From Pseudolabrys sp. Root1462 (lineage in GTDB: Bacteria; Pseudomonadota; Alphaproteobacteria; Rhizobiales; Xanthobacteraceae): a DNA stretch of 64,000 nt. Made by a program: the position numbers and the translations under genes. This document shows, piece by piece, positions 26,460 through 35,450 of the stretch. The stretch lies in assembly GCF_001426945.1 (NCBI RefSeq), contig NZ_LMFS01000001.1:3135916-3199915 (forward strand). The letters are read 5' to 3'. Positions within the stretch are counted from its first letter, which is position 1, and each line of letters starts with the position of its first letter. The notes beneath the pieces were generated by a model. That model saw only the letters and a program-made list of their open reading frames with translations, ran no database searches and was not told the origin of the DNA.

Positions 26460-28496
26460 TCAATGCATGCCGAGCGCGTGCGGCAGCCACAGCGACATGG
26501 CCGGCCAATAGGTCACGATGCCGAGGAACACCATCATGGTGGCGAGCCACGGCCAGACCGCGATCGTCAGTTCAGTGATGCCCATTTTGGCGATGCCCGA
26601 GGCGACATAAAGATTGAGGCCCACAGGCGGGTGGCAGAGGCCGACCTCCATATTCACCGTCATCAGGATGCCGAAGTGGATCGGATCGATGCCGAGCTTG
26701 ATCGCCACGGGAAACAGGATCGGCGCCATGATCAGGGTGATCGATGACGGCTCCATCACGTTACCGGCGAGCAGCAAGAGGACGTTGACCACGAGCAGGA
26801 ACGCGACCCAGCCGAGCCCCTGCGACGTCATCCAGTTCGCCAGCGCCTGCGGAATGTTCTCGTAGGTCATCAGGAACGAGAACAGGATCGCGTTCGTGAT
26901 GATGTAGAGCAACATCGCGCTCAGGTTCGCCGAATCGAGCAGCACGCGCGGCACGTCGGAAAGCCTGAGATCCTTGTACACGAACACGGCGATGACGAAG
27001 GCGTAGACCGCGCTCATCGCCGCCGCTTCGGTCGGCGTGAAGATGCCGCTATAGATGCCGCCGATCACGATCACGATCAGCAGCAGGCCCCAGGCGGACT
27101 CCCGGAACGCGTGCAAACGCTCGCCGAAACTCGCCCTCGGCATGCGCGGGTAGCCGTTCTTCCAGGCCCGATACCAGGTGGTGCCGGCCAGCATGCAAGC
27201 GAGCACGAAACCGGGCACGATGCCGGCGATGAACAGCTTGCCGACCGACGTATTGGTTGCGACCGCGTAGAGCACCATCACGATTGACGGCGGGATCAGA
27301 ATGCCCAGCGCGCCGGAGGTCGCGACGACACCGGCGCCGAAACGCTTCGGGAAACCCTGCGCCACCATGGCCGGAAGGATGACCGAGCCGATGGCCACCA
27401 CCGTCGCCGGCGACGACCCGGACACCGCGGCGAACAGCGCGCAGGCCACCACGGCGCTGAGGCCGAGGCCGCCGTACCAGTGGCCGACCATCGAGGTGGC
27501 GAAATTGATCATGCGCCGCGCCACACCGCCATGGGTGAGGAAGTTGCCGGCCAGGATGAAGAACGGGATCGCCATGATCTCGAAGCTTTCCAGGCCGGTG
27601 AACAGCTTGAGCGCCACCGATTGGATCGGCACGTCCGTCATCGCGAACAAGAAAGTCAGCACGGTGAGGCCGAGTGCGATCGATACCGGCATGCCGGTCA
27701 GCATCATCGCAATCAGAAGGATGAACACCGTCGCGGCGCGGAGGCCCGGCGGCATGTGGAACACGCCGGCTTTCTGCGCGAAACAGGCCGCGACAATCAG
27801 AATCGGCGCCATGATCAGGATGAGACCGAGCGGACCACCCGCCCCAGACCATCCCGGCTTATGCGCCTCATCGGCCGGATGCAGCGGATCGAACGCCGGG
27901 CCTTCGATACCCTCGACACGCGCCACGTCATGGTGCGGCAGTTCGCCGGTCCAGTAGAACCACCAAGCGACCTGCAGGAAGCGGAAGCACATCAGGCCGG
28001 ACCCGAGCGGAATCGCCAGATAGACGATCCACATCGGCGCCTCGAGATCACTCGAATGCTGGCCGGTTTCGAACATCTGCATCACGAACACGGCGCCGAA
28101 GATGGCAACGATCGCGGTGAAGACAGCGCCGGCGAACAAGCCGAACAGGATCACGCGGTTGCGGTAGGTCGGGTTGAGCAAATTGACCAGAACATCGACG
28201 CCGACATGGGCGCCGGTGCGCACGCCATAAGCGGCGCCGAACTTGGCCATCCAGACAAACATGTAGATGCAGAGTTCCTGCGCCCAGGAGACGTCCTGCG
28301 CGGCGAGGAACATGAAGATGGAGCGGAACGGCGCCGCCAACCCCGGCATGCCGTGCGCCGTCAGCCATTTGGCGAAATCGATCGAGGCGCCCGAGCCGTA
28401 ACGGTGGAGCACCGCGAAGAAGATGACGACGGTCGCCACCGCGATCAGCGTGGCGATAATCCACTCTTCGAGCCTATCGATGAATCGCGACAGCAC
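26460..28496 (-). CDS. TRAP transporter permease, fused small and large subunits (DctQM)
   Basis: A 678-residue membrane protein. Residues about 1-200 are a DctQ small permease (four helices; WAQELCIYMFVWMAKFGAAYG). From about 240 it is a DctM large permease (MLTGMPVSIALGLTVLTF; MAIPFFILAGNFLTHGG; GILIPPSIVMVLYAV; PPVGLNLYVA). Fused QM proteins are a known variant. It takes up a carboxylate or similar organic anion using an ion gradient. It lies downstream of its binding protein gene with an intergenic hairpin. Confidence 0.92.
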   Translation of the reverse strand: MLSRFIDRLEEWIIATLIAVATVVIFFAVLHRYGSGASIDFAKWLTAHGMPGLAAPFRSIFMFLAAQDVSWAQELCIYMFVWMAKFGAAYGVRTGAHVGVDVLVNLLNPTYRNRVILFGLFAGAVFTAIVAIFGAVFVMQMFETGQHSSDLEAPMWIVYLAIPLGSGLMCFRFLQVAWWFYWTGELPHHDVARVEGIEGPAFDPLHPADEAHKPGWSGAGGPLGLILIMAPILIVAACFAQKAGVFHMPPGLRAATVFILLIAMMLTGMPVSIALGLTVLTFLFAMTDVPIQSVALKLFTGLESFEIMAIPFFILAGNFLTHGGVARRMINFATSMVGHWYGGLGLSAVVACALFAAVSGSSPATVVAIGSVILPAMVAQGFPKRFGAGVVATSGALGILIPPSIVMVLYAVATNTSVGKLFIAGIVPGFVLACMLAGTTWYRAWKNGYPRMPRASFGERLHAFRESAWGLLLIVIVIGGIYSGIFTPTEAAAMSAVYAFVIAVFVYKDLRLSDVPRVLLDSANLSAMLLYIITNAILFSFLMTYENIPQALANWMTSQGLGWVAFLLVVNVLLLLAGNVMEPSSITLIMAPILFPVAIKLGIDPIHFGILMTVNMEVGLCHPPVGLNLYVASGIAKMGITELTIAVWPWLATMMVFLGIVTYWPAMSLWLPHALGMH

Positions 28497-28538
28497 GGTA
28501 TTCCCCCCAGAGTTCTTTCACGTCCATTGAAGCAAATT

Positions 28539-28564
28539 CGGCCGGGAACATCGATTCCCGGCCG
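28539..28564 (-). terminator. Intergenic hairpin between TRAP binding-protein and permease genes
   Basis: A 10 bp perfect stem, CGGCCGGGAA (28539-28548) with TTCCCGGCCG (28555-28564), has a six-base loop and no long T run. It probably stabilises the upstream mRNA or partly terminates, favouring the binding protein. Confidence 0.6.
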
Positions 28565-28589
28565 CTCTGCATTGTTCTTAAGCGGACGC

Positions 28590-29594
28590 TCAGTTCATCT
28601 TGACGCCGAGTTCCTTCGACAACACGTCGAGCACTTCCTGACCGACGCGGCCTTTGGCCCAGGTATAAGTCGGCGCCATGGCTTCGCGCCACGCCTTCTT
28701 CTGGTCGTCGCTGAGGTAGTGCAACTCGGCCTTGCCCTTGGCTTTGATCTGCTTGAGGGCGTCGACGTTCTCTTCATGCGCGATCGAGTTGGTGTATTCG
28801 GTCGCGTCGTCCATCGCCTTCTCGAGCTGGGTGCGGATGTCGGCCGGCAGGCCACCCCAGAACTTGGCGTTGACGATGACCGCGTATTGCAGATGTGCGT
28901 GGTTCGACACGGTGATGTGCTTCTGAACCTCGTCGAACTTCTGCGTCAGGTAGTTCGACGGCGTGTTTTCGCAGCCATCGACGACGCCGGTCTGCAGCGC
29001 CTGATAGACTTCCGAGAACGCCATGATCTGCGGGATCGAGCCCATGAGGCGGAAGTACTGGTCGGCGATCTTCGAACCGGAGATGCGGAACTTCTTGCCC
29101 TGGAAATCCGCCGGCTTCAGCAGCGGCTCGTTGGACGAGACCATGTGGAAGCCATTGTCCCAGTAAGCCAGGCCCTTGATGCCTTTCGACTCGAGCTTCG
29201 AGAACAGATACTTGCCGACCGGACCCTTCATGGTCTTGGCGTATTCGGCGTCGTCCTTGAACAGCCAGGGCAGATCGAGCGCCTCGAATTCCTTGGCGCC
29301 GAGCGGCGCGAATTTGGCGGTCGACGGCGCCAGCATCTGCACCGAGCCGAGCTGGAGCGCTTCGATTTCTTCCTTGTCCTTATAGAGCTGGGAGTTCGGA
29401 TAGACTTCGACCTTGACCTTGCCGTTGGTGTACTTCTCGGCAAGTTCCTTGAATTTCAGCGCGCCTTTCCCTTTTGGCGTGTCATTGGCGACGACGTGGC
29501 TGAATTTGATGATGATCGGCGACTGGGCGGCAGCCACATTCGCGGTCAGGGCCAGTGCGGCAACCGCACCGATAAGCGCGACAAACTTTTTCAT
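28590..29594 (-). CDS. TRAP transporter substrate-binding protein (DctP family)
   Basis: A 334-residue periplasmic binding protein with a signal peptide (MKKFVALIGAVAALALTANV, cleavage after AAAQ). DctP motifs include IKFSHVVANDTPKGKGALKF, VEVYPNSQLYKDKEEIEAL and EVYQALQTGVVDGCENTPSN, with the conserved Arg in KKFRISGSK that usually binds the ligand carboxylate. First gene of a two-gene TRAP operon. Ligand likely an organic acid. Confidence 0.92.
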   Translation of the reverse strand: MKKFVALIGAVAALALTANVAAAQSPIIIKFSHVVANDTPKGKGALKFKELAEKYTNGKVKVEVYPNSQLYKDKEEIEALQLGSVQMLAPSTAKFAPLGAKEFEALDLPWLFKDDAEYAKTMKGPVGKYLFSKLESKGIKGLAYWDNGFHMVSSNEPLLKPADFQGKKFRISGSKIADQYFRLMGSIPQIMAFSEVYQALQTGVVDGCENTPSNYLTQKFDEVQKHITVSNHAHLQYAVIVNAKFWGGLPADIRTQLEKAMDDATEYTNSIAHEENVDALKQIKAKGKAELHYLSDDQKKAWREAMAPTYTWAKGRVGQEVLDVLSKELGVKMN

Positions 29595-29751
29595 GAATAA
29601 TCCCAAGCGTTTCCTGAGGGCTCTTTTGGTCCGCCAAGACGGCGGACACTTCGGCCCATGAGTTGACGGCCGGGACATATTGACACGCGTCACCCGGCCT
29701 TATTGATTTTGTATAACGGTTTCGCCCTCGCGAAAAGCCCAGATTTCGGGC

Positions 29752-30735
29752 TCAGGCCCAAAGGCGCTCGCCGTCCAGCCCTTTATAGAGGTCGGCGACA
29801 AACTCGCCGTAGCCGTTGAACAGCAAAGTCGGCCGCCGCTCGCCGGTGCCGATCACCTCCTCGGTCGCCTGGCTCCAGCGCGGATGCGGCACCTTGGGAT
29901 TGACGTTGGCCCAGAAGCCGTATTCGGAGGCCTGCAATTTTTCCCACATGCCCTTCGGCCGCTCCTCGACGAAGGAGAAACGCACGATCGATTTGATCGA
30001 CTTGAAGCCGTATTTCCACGGAACCGCCAGCCGCAGCGGCGCGCCGTGCTGCTTCGCCATCGGATGGCCGTAAGCGCCGGTGGCGATGAAAGCGAGATCG
30101 TTGGTCGCCTCCGCCATCGTTAGACCTTCGACGTAGGGCCAGGGATACCAGGGCTGGCGCTGGCCGGGTGCGACTTTCGGATTAAGGAAGGTTTCCATTT
30201 TAATGTACTTCGCCGACCCCTGCGGATTGGCGAGCGACACCAGCTTGGCGAGCGGGAAGCCGGTCCATGCTATCGCCATGCCCCAGGCTTCGACGCAACG
30301 GTGGCGATAGGCGCGCTCCTCGAGACCGATCTTCTTGATGAGATCGTCGGCGTCGAGCTCGATCGGCTTTTCGACCAGACCGTCGATCTTCACCGTCCAC
30401 GGCCTGACCGGTAGCGCCTGGGCCTGTTCGGCGACGTCCTTCGACGAGTTGAACTCATAGAAATTATTGTAGTTCGCGTTGACCTTCTCCGCGGTGATCG
30501 GACGATCGAGCGCGTACTTGTCGTTGTGCTTGGCCGGATAGAGACCTGCATTGGGGTCGGGCAGATTGGCCGCATCGGTGGTGCGTTGCGCCTGCGCCAG
30601 ACCGGCGCCGAGCACGGGAGCCAGCGCCAGCGCACCGGCGCCGCCGATCAGGAGCTTGCGGCGGCTGAAGACCAGATGCTCGGGCGTGATCTCGCTCTCG
30701 GGAATCTCCCAGCCGCGGCGGCGGATAATGTTCAT
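29752..30735 (-). CDS. msrP: Protein-methionine-sulfoxide reductase catalytic subunit (MsrP/YedY)
   Basis: A 327-residue periplasmic molybdoenzyme that repairs oxidised methionine in envelope proteins. It has a Tat signal (FSRRKLLIGGAGALALAPV) and the molybdenum ligand Cys near residue 146 in AYRHRCVEAWGMAIAW. Other motifs are NNFYEFN near the mature start and QHGAPLRLAVPWKYGFKSIK. The membrane haem partner MsrQ, usually adjacent, is not encoded nearby. Start MNIIRRRGWEIPESEITPE fits the family. Confidence 0.92.
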   Translation of the reverse strand: MNIIRRRGWEIPESEITPEHLVFSRRKLLIGGAGALALAPVLGAGLAQAQRTTDAANLPDPNAGLYPAKHNDKYALDRPITAEKVNANYNNFYEFNSSKDVAEQAQALPVRPWTVKIDGLVEKPIELDADDLIKKIGLEERAYRHRCVEAWGMAIAWTGFPLAKLVSLANPQGSAKYIKMETFLNPKVAPGQRQPWYPWPYVEGLTMAEATNDLAFIATGAYGHPMAKQHGAPLRLAVPWKYGFKSIKSIVRFSFVEERPKGMWEKLQASEYGFWANVNPKVPHPRWSQATEEVIGTGERRPTLLFNGYGEFVADLYKGLDGERLWA

Positions 30736-30841
30736 CGCTTGGATCCCTGTGTCGGCCTGTGTCGCTTAGTATACGAGGTAAGGTCCGGAAGGGATCAAAC
30801 GCAAATCACGGATGCGGGAGACAGGCCCCCGCCCGCGGAAA

Positions 30842-31780
30842 CTAGCGCTTCGGCTCCGATCTGAAGGCCTCGAAAATCAAGCCACGCAGCCACCGATGCA
30901 CCGGGTCGGCGTCCATGCGCGGATGCCAGGTCTGGGCGATGACAAAGGCGGGCGTCGCCACCGGCAATTCGAACATTCGCGTCAGGCCCGGGACATCCGC
31001 CGGGTGATACGACCGCGGCACCAGCCCGACGAGATCCGATGCTGCCGCGACCGCCGCCACCGCCGGATAATTCGGCACCACGAGAGAAATCTTGCGCGTC
31101 AAGCCGAGCGCGGCGAGCGCGTCGTCAACCGGACCGGTGAAGGCCCCGCGCCGCGACGCTACGACATGCGCGCAGGCGGCATAGCGCTCTGCTGTGATGG
31201 GTTCCTCGTCGAACAGCGGATGACCGAACCTGGCAACGCCGATGAAGGTGTCATCGAACAGCTTCTGCCCGCGCAACTCGGCGCCATCGCCCGGGACGAC
31301 GCCGATGTCGAGGTCAATCGCCGCATCCCGCAGGGGCTGGATTTCCTTGTTCGGCCTCGACGCGAAACGCAGCCGCATGCCCGGCGCCGCATCCGTAACC
31401 AGGGCGCTGAGCCGCGCCGCGTAAAGAAGGACAAAGGCGTCATTGGCGCGAATCGTGAAGTCGCGCCGCACCTCGCGGATATCGACGGAAGGCGGCGGGC
31501 TCAGCACGGACCGAACGGCCTCGGTTAGCGCGCGAACCTCATCGGCGATCGCCTCGGCATGCGCCGTCGCCACCATGGTCCGACCCGCGGGAACCAGCAC
31601 CGGATCGCCCAATGCAGTACGCAGCCGCGACAAGGTCCGGCTCATGGCGGAGGTACTCAGGCCGAGTTGGCGCGCCGCGGCCGACACGCTGCGCTCGCGC
31701 AGCAGGGCGTCGAGCGCCACCAGAAGATTGAGGTCGAGGTTGCCCACGGCGATTTTTAGCACGTGAGGCGTTTGTCGCAA
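30842..31780 (-). CDS. LysR family transcriptional regulator
   Basis: A 312-residue regulator with an N-terminal winged helix-turn-helix (LDLNLLVALDALLRERSVSA, then ARQLGLSTSAMSRTLSRLR) and a C-terminal LysR effector domain. Divergent from an MFS exporter with an 83-base spacer that holds a TGC-N7-GCA palindrome. By LysR convention it probably controls the MFS gene and itself. A GTG at 31747 is an alternative start. Confidence 0.9.
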   Translation of the reverse strand: MRQTPHVLKIAVGNLDLNLLVALDALLRERSVSAAARQLGLSTSAMSRTLSRLRTALGDPVLVPAGRTMVATAHAEAIADEVRALTEAVRSVLSPPPSVDIREVRRDFTIRANDAFVLLYAARLSALVTDAAPGMRLRFASRPNKEIQPLRDAAIDLDIGVVPGDGAELRGQKLFDDTFIGVARFGHPLFDEEPITAERYAACAHVVASRRGAFTGPVDDALAALGLTRKISLVVPNYPAVAAVAAASDLVGLVPRSYHPADVPGLTRMFELPVATPAFVIAQTWHPRMDADPVHRWLRGLIFEAFRSEPKR

Positions 31781-31796
31781 CGAATTGTTGAATCTG

Positions 31797-31811
31797 TTGC
31801 ATATGGCGCAA
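31797..31811. promoter_or_regulatory. Candidate LysR-type operator (T-N11-A)
   Basis: TTGCATATGGCGCAA has arms TTGC/GCAA and contains the T-N11-A pattern of LysR boxes. It is centred in the divergent LysR/MFS spacer. Confidence 0.5.
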
Positions 31812-31863
31812 GTTCGGTCTCGGGCTTATCCATTGTGACATTCGTTTTGAATTGAAAGCCGCC

Positions 31864-33234
31864 ATGCCCGAGCCTCTGTCCACCCCTGCCCCCGACGGCC
31901 TGCCCGTTCCCCGCCGCTACCTCGCCATCAGCGTGCTCCTGCTCACCCTGGTGCTGGTGGTGCTTGACGGCGCCATTGCCAATGTGGCGCTGCCGTCGAT
32001 CGCCGCCTCGTTCGGCGCCGATCCGAGCAGCACGGTCTGGGTGGTGTCGAGCTACCAGATCGCGGTGCTCATCGCCCTGCTGCCCTGCGGCGCGCTGGGC
32101 GAGATGTTCGGCCCGCGGCGCGTCTACCTGATCGGCATCTTCATCTTCACGGCAGCTTCTGTCGTATGTGCGTTCGCGCCCAACCTTCCGGCCCTCGTGA
32201 TGGGACGCTTCGCTCAGGGCCTTGGCGGCGGCGCGCTGATGGCGCTCAGCAGCATGAACTTGCGTTTCGCCGTGCCGCACCGGCGGCTGGGCACCATCAT
32301 CGGCATCAATGCCATGACCGTTGCCATCTCCGCCGCCGCCGGCCCGGCCGTCGCCGGCGCGATCCTGTCGGTGGCGACGTGGCACTGGCTGTTTGCCATC
32401 AATATCCCACTCGGCCTGTACGCGTTGATCTCCGGCGGCGCGCTCGCTCACACGCCCGGCGTCAAGCGCCCCCTGCATCCGGCCGTGCTCATCGCCAACA
32501 CTGCCATGTTCATCCTGTTCTTTTCCGGCGCGGATCGCGTCGCTACGGACCCGGCGACCGGCGCGCTCATGATCGCCGGATCGGTCGTCGGTCTCGTCAC
32601 CTCGCTCCGGCTCGAGCGCAACAATCCAACGCCGCTCATCCCGACCGACTTGCTGGCGGCGCCCGCTTTCCGAGTCGCCCTCACCGCATCGACGACGTGC
32701 TTCGTGGCGCAGATGCTCAGTTACATCGCGCTGCCGTTTTATCTGCACTACGAGCTCAGCATGCCGCCGGCGCAGATCGGCCTCTACATGATGCCATGGC
32801 CGGTCGCGACCACCATCGTCGCGCCGATCGCCGGCCGACTCGCCGAACGCGTCCGGACGGCATGGCTTTGCGCCTTCGGCGGCATGCTGCTCTCGATCGG
32901 CGTTCTCATTGCCGGCTTGTCACCGCCCGATCCCAAAGGCACCGCCTTCCTGATCGGCGCGGTCATCGCCGGAAGCGGCTTTGGTCTTTTCCAGACACCG
33001 AACAACCGCACGCTCCTGCTATCCGCGCCGAAAGCGCGCGCCGGCGCGGCCGGCGCCACACAAGGCACGGCGCGCCTGCTCGGACAGTCCCTGGGCGCCA
33101 TCGTCATGGCGATCATCTTCCAGACAGTACCGGTCGAGCGCGCGCCGACCATCGCGCTCGTTATCGCCGGCGCTCTGGCAGCGACATCCGCCATGATCAG
33201 CTTCGCGCGCGTCCGCCTCGAGAAAGTGGAGTGA
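31864..33234 (+). CDS. MFS drug-type efflux transporter (DHA2, EmrB/QacA-like)
   Basis: A 456-residue membrane protein with many hydrophobic helices. It starts with a short cytosolic tail, then VLVVLDGAIANVALPSIAASF (the DHA2 motif LDxTIVNVALP variant with Gly-Ala) and VWVVSSYQIAVLIALLPCGALGE (motif A region). It probably exports a toxic organic compound by proton antiport. Divergent from its likely LysR regulator. The ATG at 31864 was chosen over a TTG at 31852. Confidence 0.88.
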   Translation: MPEPLSTPAPDGLPVPRRYLAISVLLLTLVLVVLDGAIANVALPSIAASFGADPSSTVWVVSSYQIAVLIALLPCGALGEMFGPRRVYLIGIFIFTAASVVCAFAPNLPALVMGRFAQGLGGGALMALSSMNLRFAVPHRRLGTIIGINAMTVAISAAAGPAVAGAILSVATWHWLFAINIPLGLYALISGGALAHTPGVKRPLHPAVLIANTAMFILFFSGADRVATDPATGALMIAGSVVGLVTSLRLERNNPTPLIPTDLLAAPAFRVALTASTTCFVAQMLSYIALPFYLHYELSMPPAQIGLYMMPWPVATTIVAPIAGRLAERVRTAWLCAFGGMLLSIGVLIAGLSPPDPKGTAFLIGAVIAGSGFGLFQTPNNRTLLLSAPKARAGAAGATQGTARLLGQSLGAIVMAIIFQTVPVERAPTIALVIAGALAATSAMISFARVRLEKVE

Positions 33235-33244
33235 GCGAACGGCG

Positions 33245-35320
33245 CTACTCCGCGGCCCGCCGCGCGGCGACGATCTGATCGGCCTGGCGGCCGGTCAGTT
33301 CGGCCATGTGATCGAACTTGAAGCTGAAGGAGCCGACGCCCGCGGTTGCCGAGCGCACCTCGACGATCAGATCGCCGATCTCGGCCTCGGCCATCAGCGC
33401 CCGCACCGTATCCCAACCGTCCCAGCCCTCGCGCGTGTCGAAGCCGAGGATATGACCACGCCGGCCGGACAGGATGGCGTTGATGCGCGCCGTCGCATCG
33501 TTGGGGCAGACGATCTCGACCATATCGATCGGCTCGAGCAGCACAGGCTGGCACTGCGGCAAACCTTCGACCACCGCGATGCGGCCGGCGGTGCGGAACG
33601 CCATGTCGGAGGAATCGACGGTGTGATACGAACCGTCGATCAGCGACACTTCGACATCGACCACCGGGAAGCCGAGCGGCCCGTGATTGAGCGCGTCCTT
33701 CACGCCCTCCTCGACTGCCGGAATGTAATTGCGCGGCACCACGCCGCCGGTGATCATGTCGTTGAACTTGAAGCCGCCCTCGCGCGGCAACGGCTTGATC
33801 TCCAGCACGACGTCGCCGAACTGGCCATGGCCGCCAGACTGCTTCTTGTGCCGGCCGCGCAACGTGATCGATTTGCGGATGGTCTCGCGATAGCCGACCT
33901 TCGGCCGATGCGTCAGCACCGGCACGCCGTAGCGGTCGGCCAACCGCTCGGTGGCGACGCGCAGATGCATCTCGCCCTGGCCCCACATCACCACTTCATG
34001 ATTCTCGGTGTTGTGAATGACCGTCAGCGACGGATCTTCTTCCGTCAGCTTGCTGAAGGCGACGCCGAGCTTGACGTCGTCCTTGCGTTCCTTGGCCTGG
34101 ACGGCCATCGAGAGCACGGGCGGATAAGGCCGCGCGGTGGCGATCGCGCGGCGCGCCTGCCGCCCCGAGGATAAAGTATCGCCGGTCTTGGCCAGTTCGA
34201 GTTTGCCGAAAGCGACCGTGTCGCCCGCCTTTGCGGGACCGCGCTTGCCGAACGTCTGCCCCATCGCCGTGAAGACGCCGGACACCCGGCCGACTTCGCC
34301 ATCCGCGGTCATGAAAGTCGTGCCGTCGCCCGCCTCGCCAGTCAGCAGGCGGACCATCGACATCTTGCCGCCGTGGCCGGTGTGGAAAGTCTTGAGCACC
34401 AGGGCGACTGCGTCATACCCCGGCTGAATGCCCAATCGTTCGGCGGTCTCCTTCACGCCCGGCGCCTCGTGCCGCAACGCTTTCAGGAGACGCAGCACGC
34501 CGTTCGACCGCGTCGCCACGCCGAACAGGACCGGACACACCACGCGCTCGCGCAATTCCTTCGCCAGATCGTCGAACACCCGGTCGCGCGGCGGCTCCAT
34601 GTCGCCGAGCAGTTGCTCGAGCAGTTCGTCGTCATGGTCGGCGAGCGTCTCCAGCATCGTGAAGCGCGCTTCCTTCTCGCGATCCTTGTTCTCGCCGGTC
34701 AGTTCGATGACCTCGGAGGCGGCGTACTCGCGATAGACATGCGCGCGCTCGAGCGCGAGGTCGACGAACCCGGAGACGATGTCGCCGTTCCAGATCGGGA
34801 TCTGTCGCAGCAACAGCGGAACGCGCGAGGCCGGTTGCAGCAGTTTGATGGTTTCGCGGACGCGCTTGTCGGCCTTGTCGATTTTGTTGAGAAACAGGAA
34901 GTGCGGGATGTTCTGGTCTTCGAGCTCGCGCAGGATGAGTTGAAGCTGCGGCACCTTCTTCTCGTCCGCCTCGCAGACGACGACGGCGGCATCGACCGCG
35001 GGCAGCACCGAGCGCATGTCATGAATGAATTCGATCGAGCCGGGACAGTCGATGAACGTGTAGCTGTCGCCCATGAACTCGGTGGTGGCGAAGGTCGCCT
35101 CGACGCTCATCTTGTGATGGCGCGCTTCCTTGGAGGCGTCGCCGACCGTGGTGCCGGCATCGACGGAGCCTTGCCGCGCGATAACGCCTGTGCGCGCCAG
35201 AATCGCCTCAAGCAGCGTGGTCTTGCCGCTCTGGAATGGGCCCACCAGCGCGATGGTGCGGGGGCCCCTGGAACTTATCAGCGGAGAACTCGTGCCTTTC
35301 TGTTGCGTAGCCTGCTGCAT
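33245..35320 (-). CDS. Elongation factor G-like GTPase (noncanonical EF-G paralogue)
   Basis: A 691-residue protein with the EF-G domain order. The P-loop is GPFQSGKT (27-34), G3 is DCPGSIEF (91-98), G4 is NKID, then domains II-V follow (GGHGQFGDVVLEIKPL; GFPVVDVEVSLIDGSYH). In EF-G the G3 motif is DTPGHVDF, whose His drives GTP hydrolysis; here Ser replaces it. Such EF-G-like proteins exist in many bacteria besides the true fusA, with unclear function. The start at 35320 has GGGAGG five bases upstream; a start at 35350 lacks one. Convergent with the MFS gene. Confidence 0.9.
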   Translation of the reverse strand: MQQATQQKGTSSPLISSRGPRTIALVGPFQSGKTTLLEAILARTGVIARQGSVDAGTTVGDASKEARHHKMSVEATFATTEFMGDSYTFIDCPGSIEFIHDMRSVLPAVDAAVVVCEADEKKVPQLQLILRELEDQNIPHFLFLNKIDKADKRVRETIKLLQPASRVPLLLRQIPIWNGDIVSGFVDLALERAHVYREYAASEVIELTGENKDREKEARFTMLETLADHDDELLEQLLGDMEPPRDRVFDDLAKELRERVVCPVLFGVATRSNGVLRLLKALRHEAPGVKETAERLGIQPGYDAVALVLKTFHTGHGGKMSMVRLLTGEAGDGTTFMTADGEVGRVSGVFTAMGQTFGKRGPAKAGDTVAFGKLELAKTGDTLSSGRQARRAIATARPYPPVLSMAVQAKERKDDVKLGVAFSKLTEEDPSLTVIHNTENHEVVMWGQGEMHLRVATERLADRYGVPVLTHRPKVGYRETIRKSITLRGRHKKQSGGHGQFGDVVLEIKPLPREGGFKFNDMITGGVVPRNYIPAVEEGVKDALNHGPLGFPVVDVEVSLIDGSYHTVDSSDMAFRTAGRIAVVEGLPQCQPVLLEPIDMVEIVCPNDATARINAILSGRRGHILGFDTREGWDGWDTVRALMAEAEIGDLIVEVRSATAGVGSFSFKFDHMAELTGRQADQIVAARRAAE

Positions 35321-35450
35321 GGCAACCTCCCTGGCCGGGAGCTGGACCAACGTTACCCGGCCCGTACCCTGATCGTCTCAGGCGAAGGCGGCACTGGCAA
35401 GTCACGATTGCCGGTTTGCATTGCAAAATCGCGGAGCAGATGTCCGGAAA

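Noticed and set aside
27480..29600. Plus-strand open frame of 706 codons opposite both TRAP genes
   Set aside because: It spans two real genes and their gap on the other strand; composition is Arg/His/Asp-rich and non-natural.
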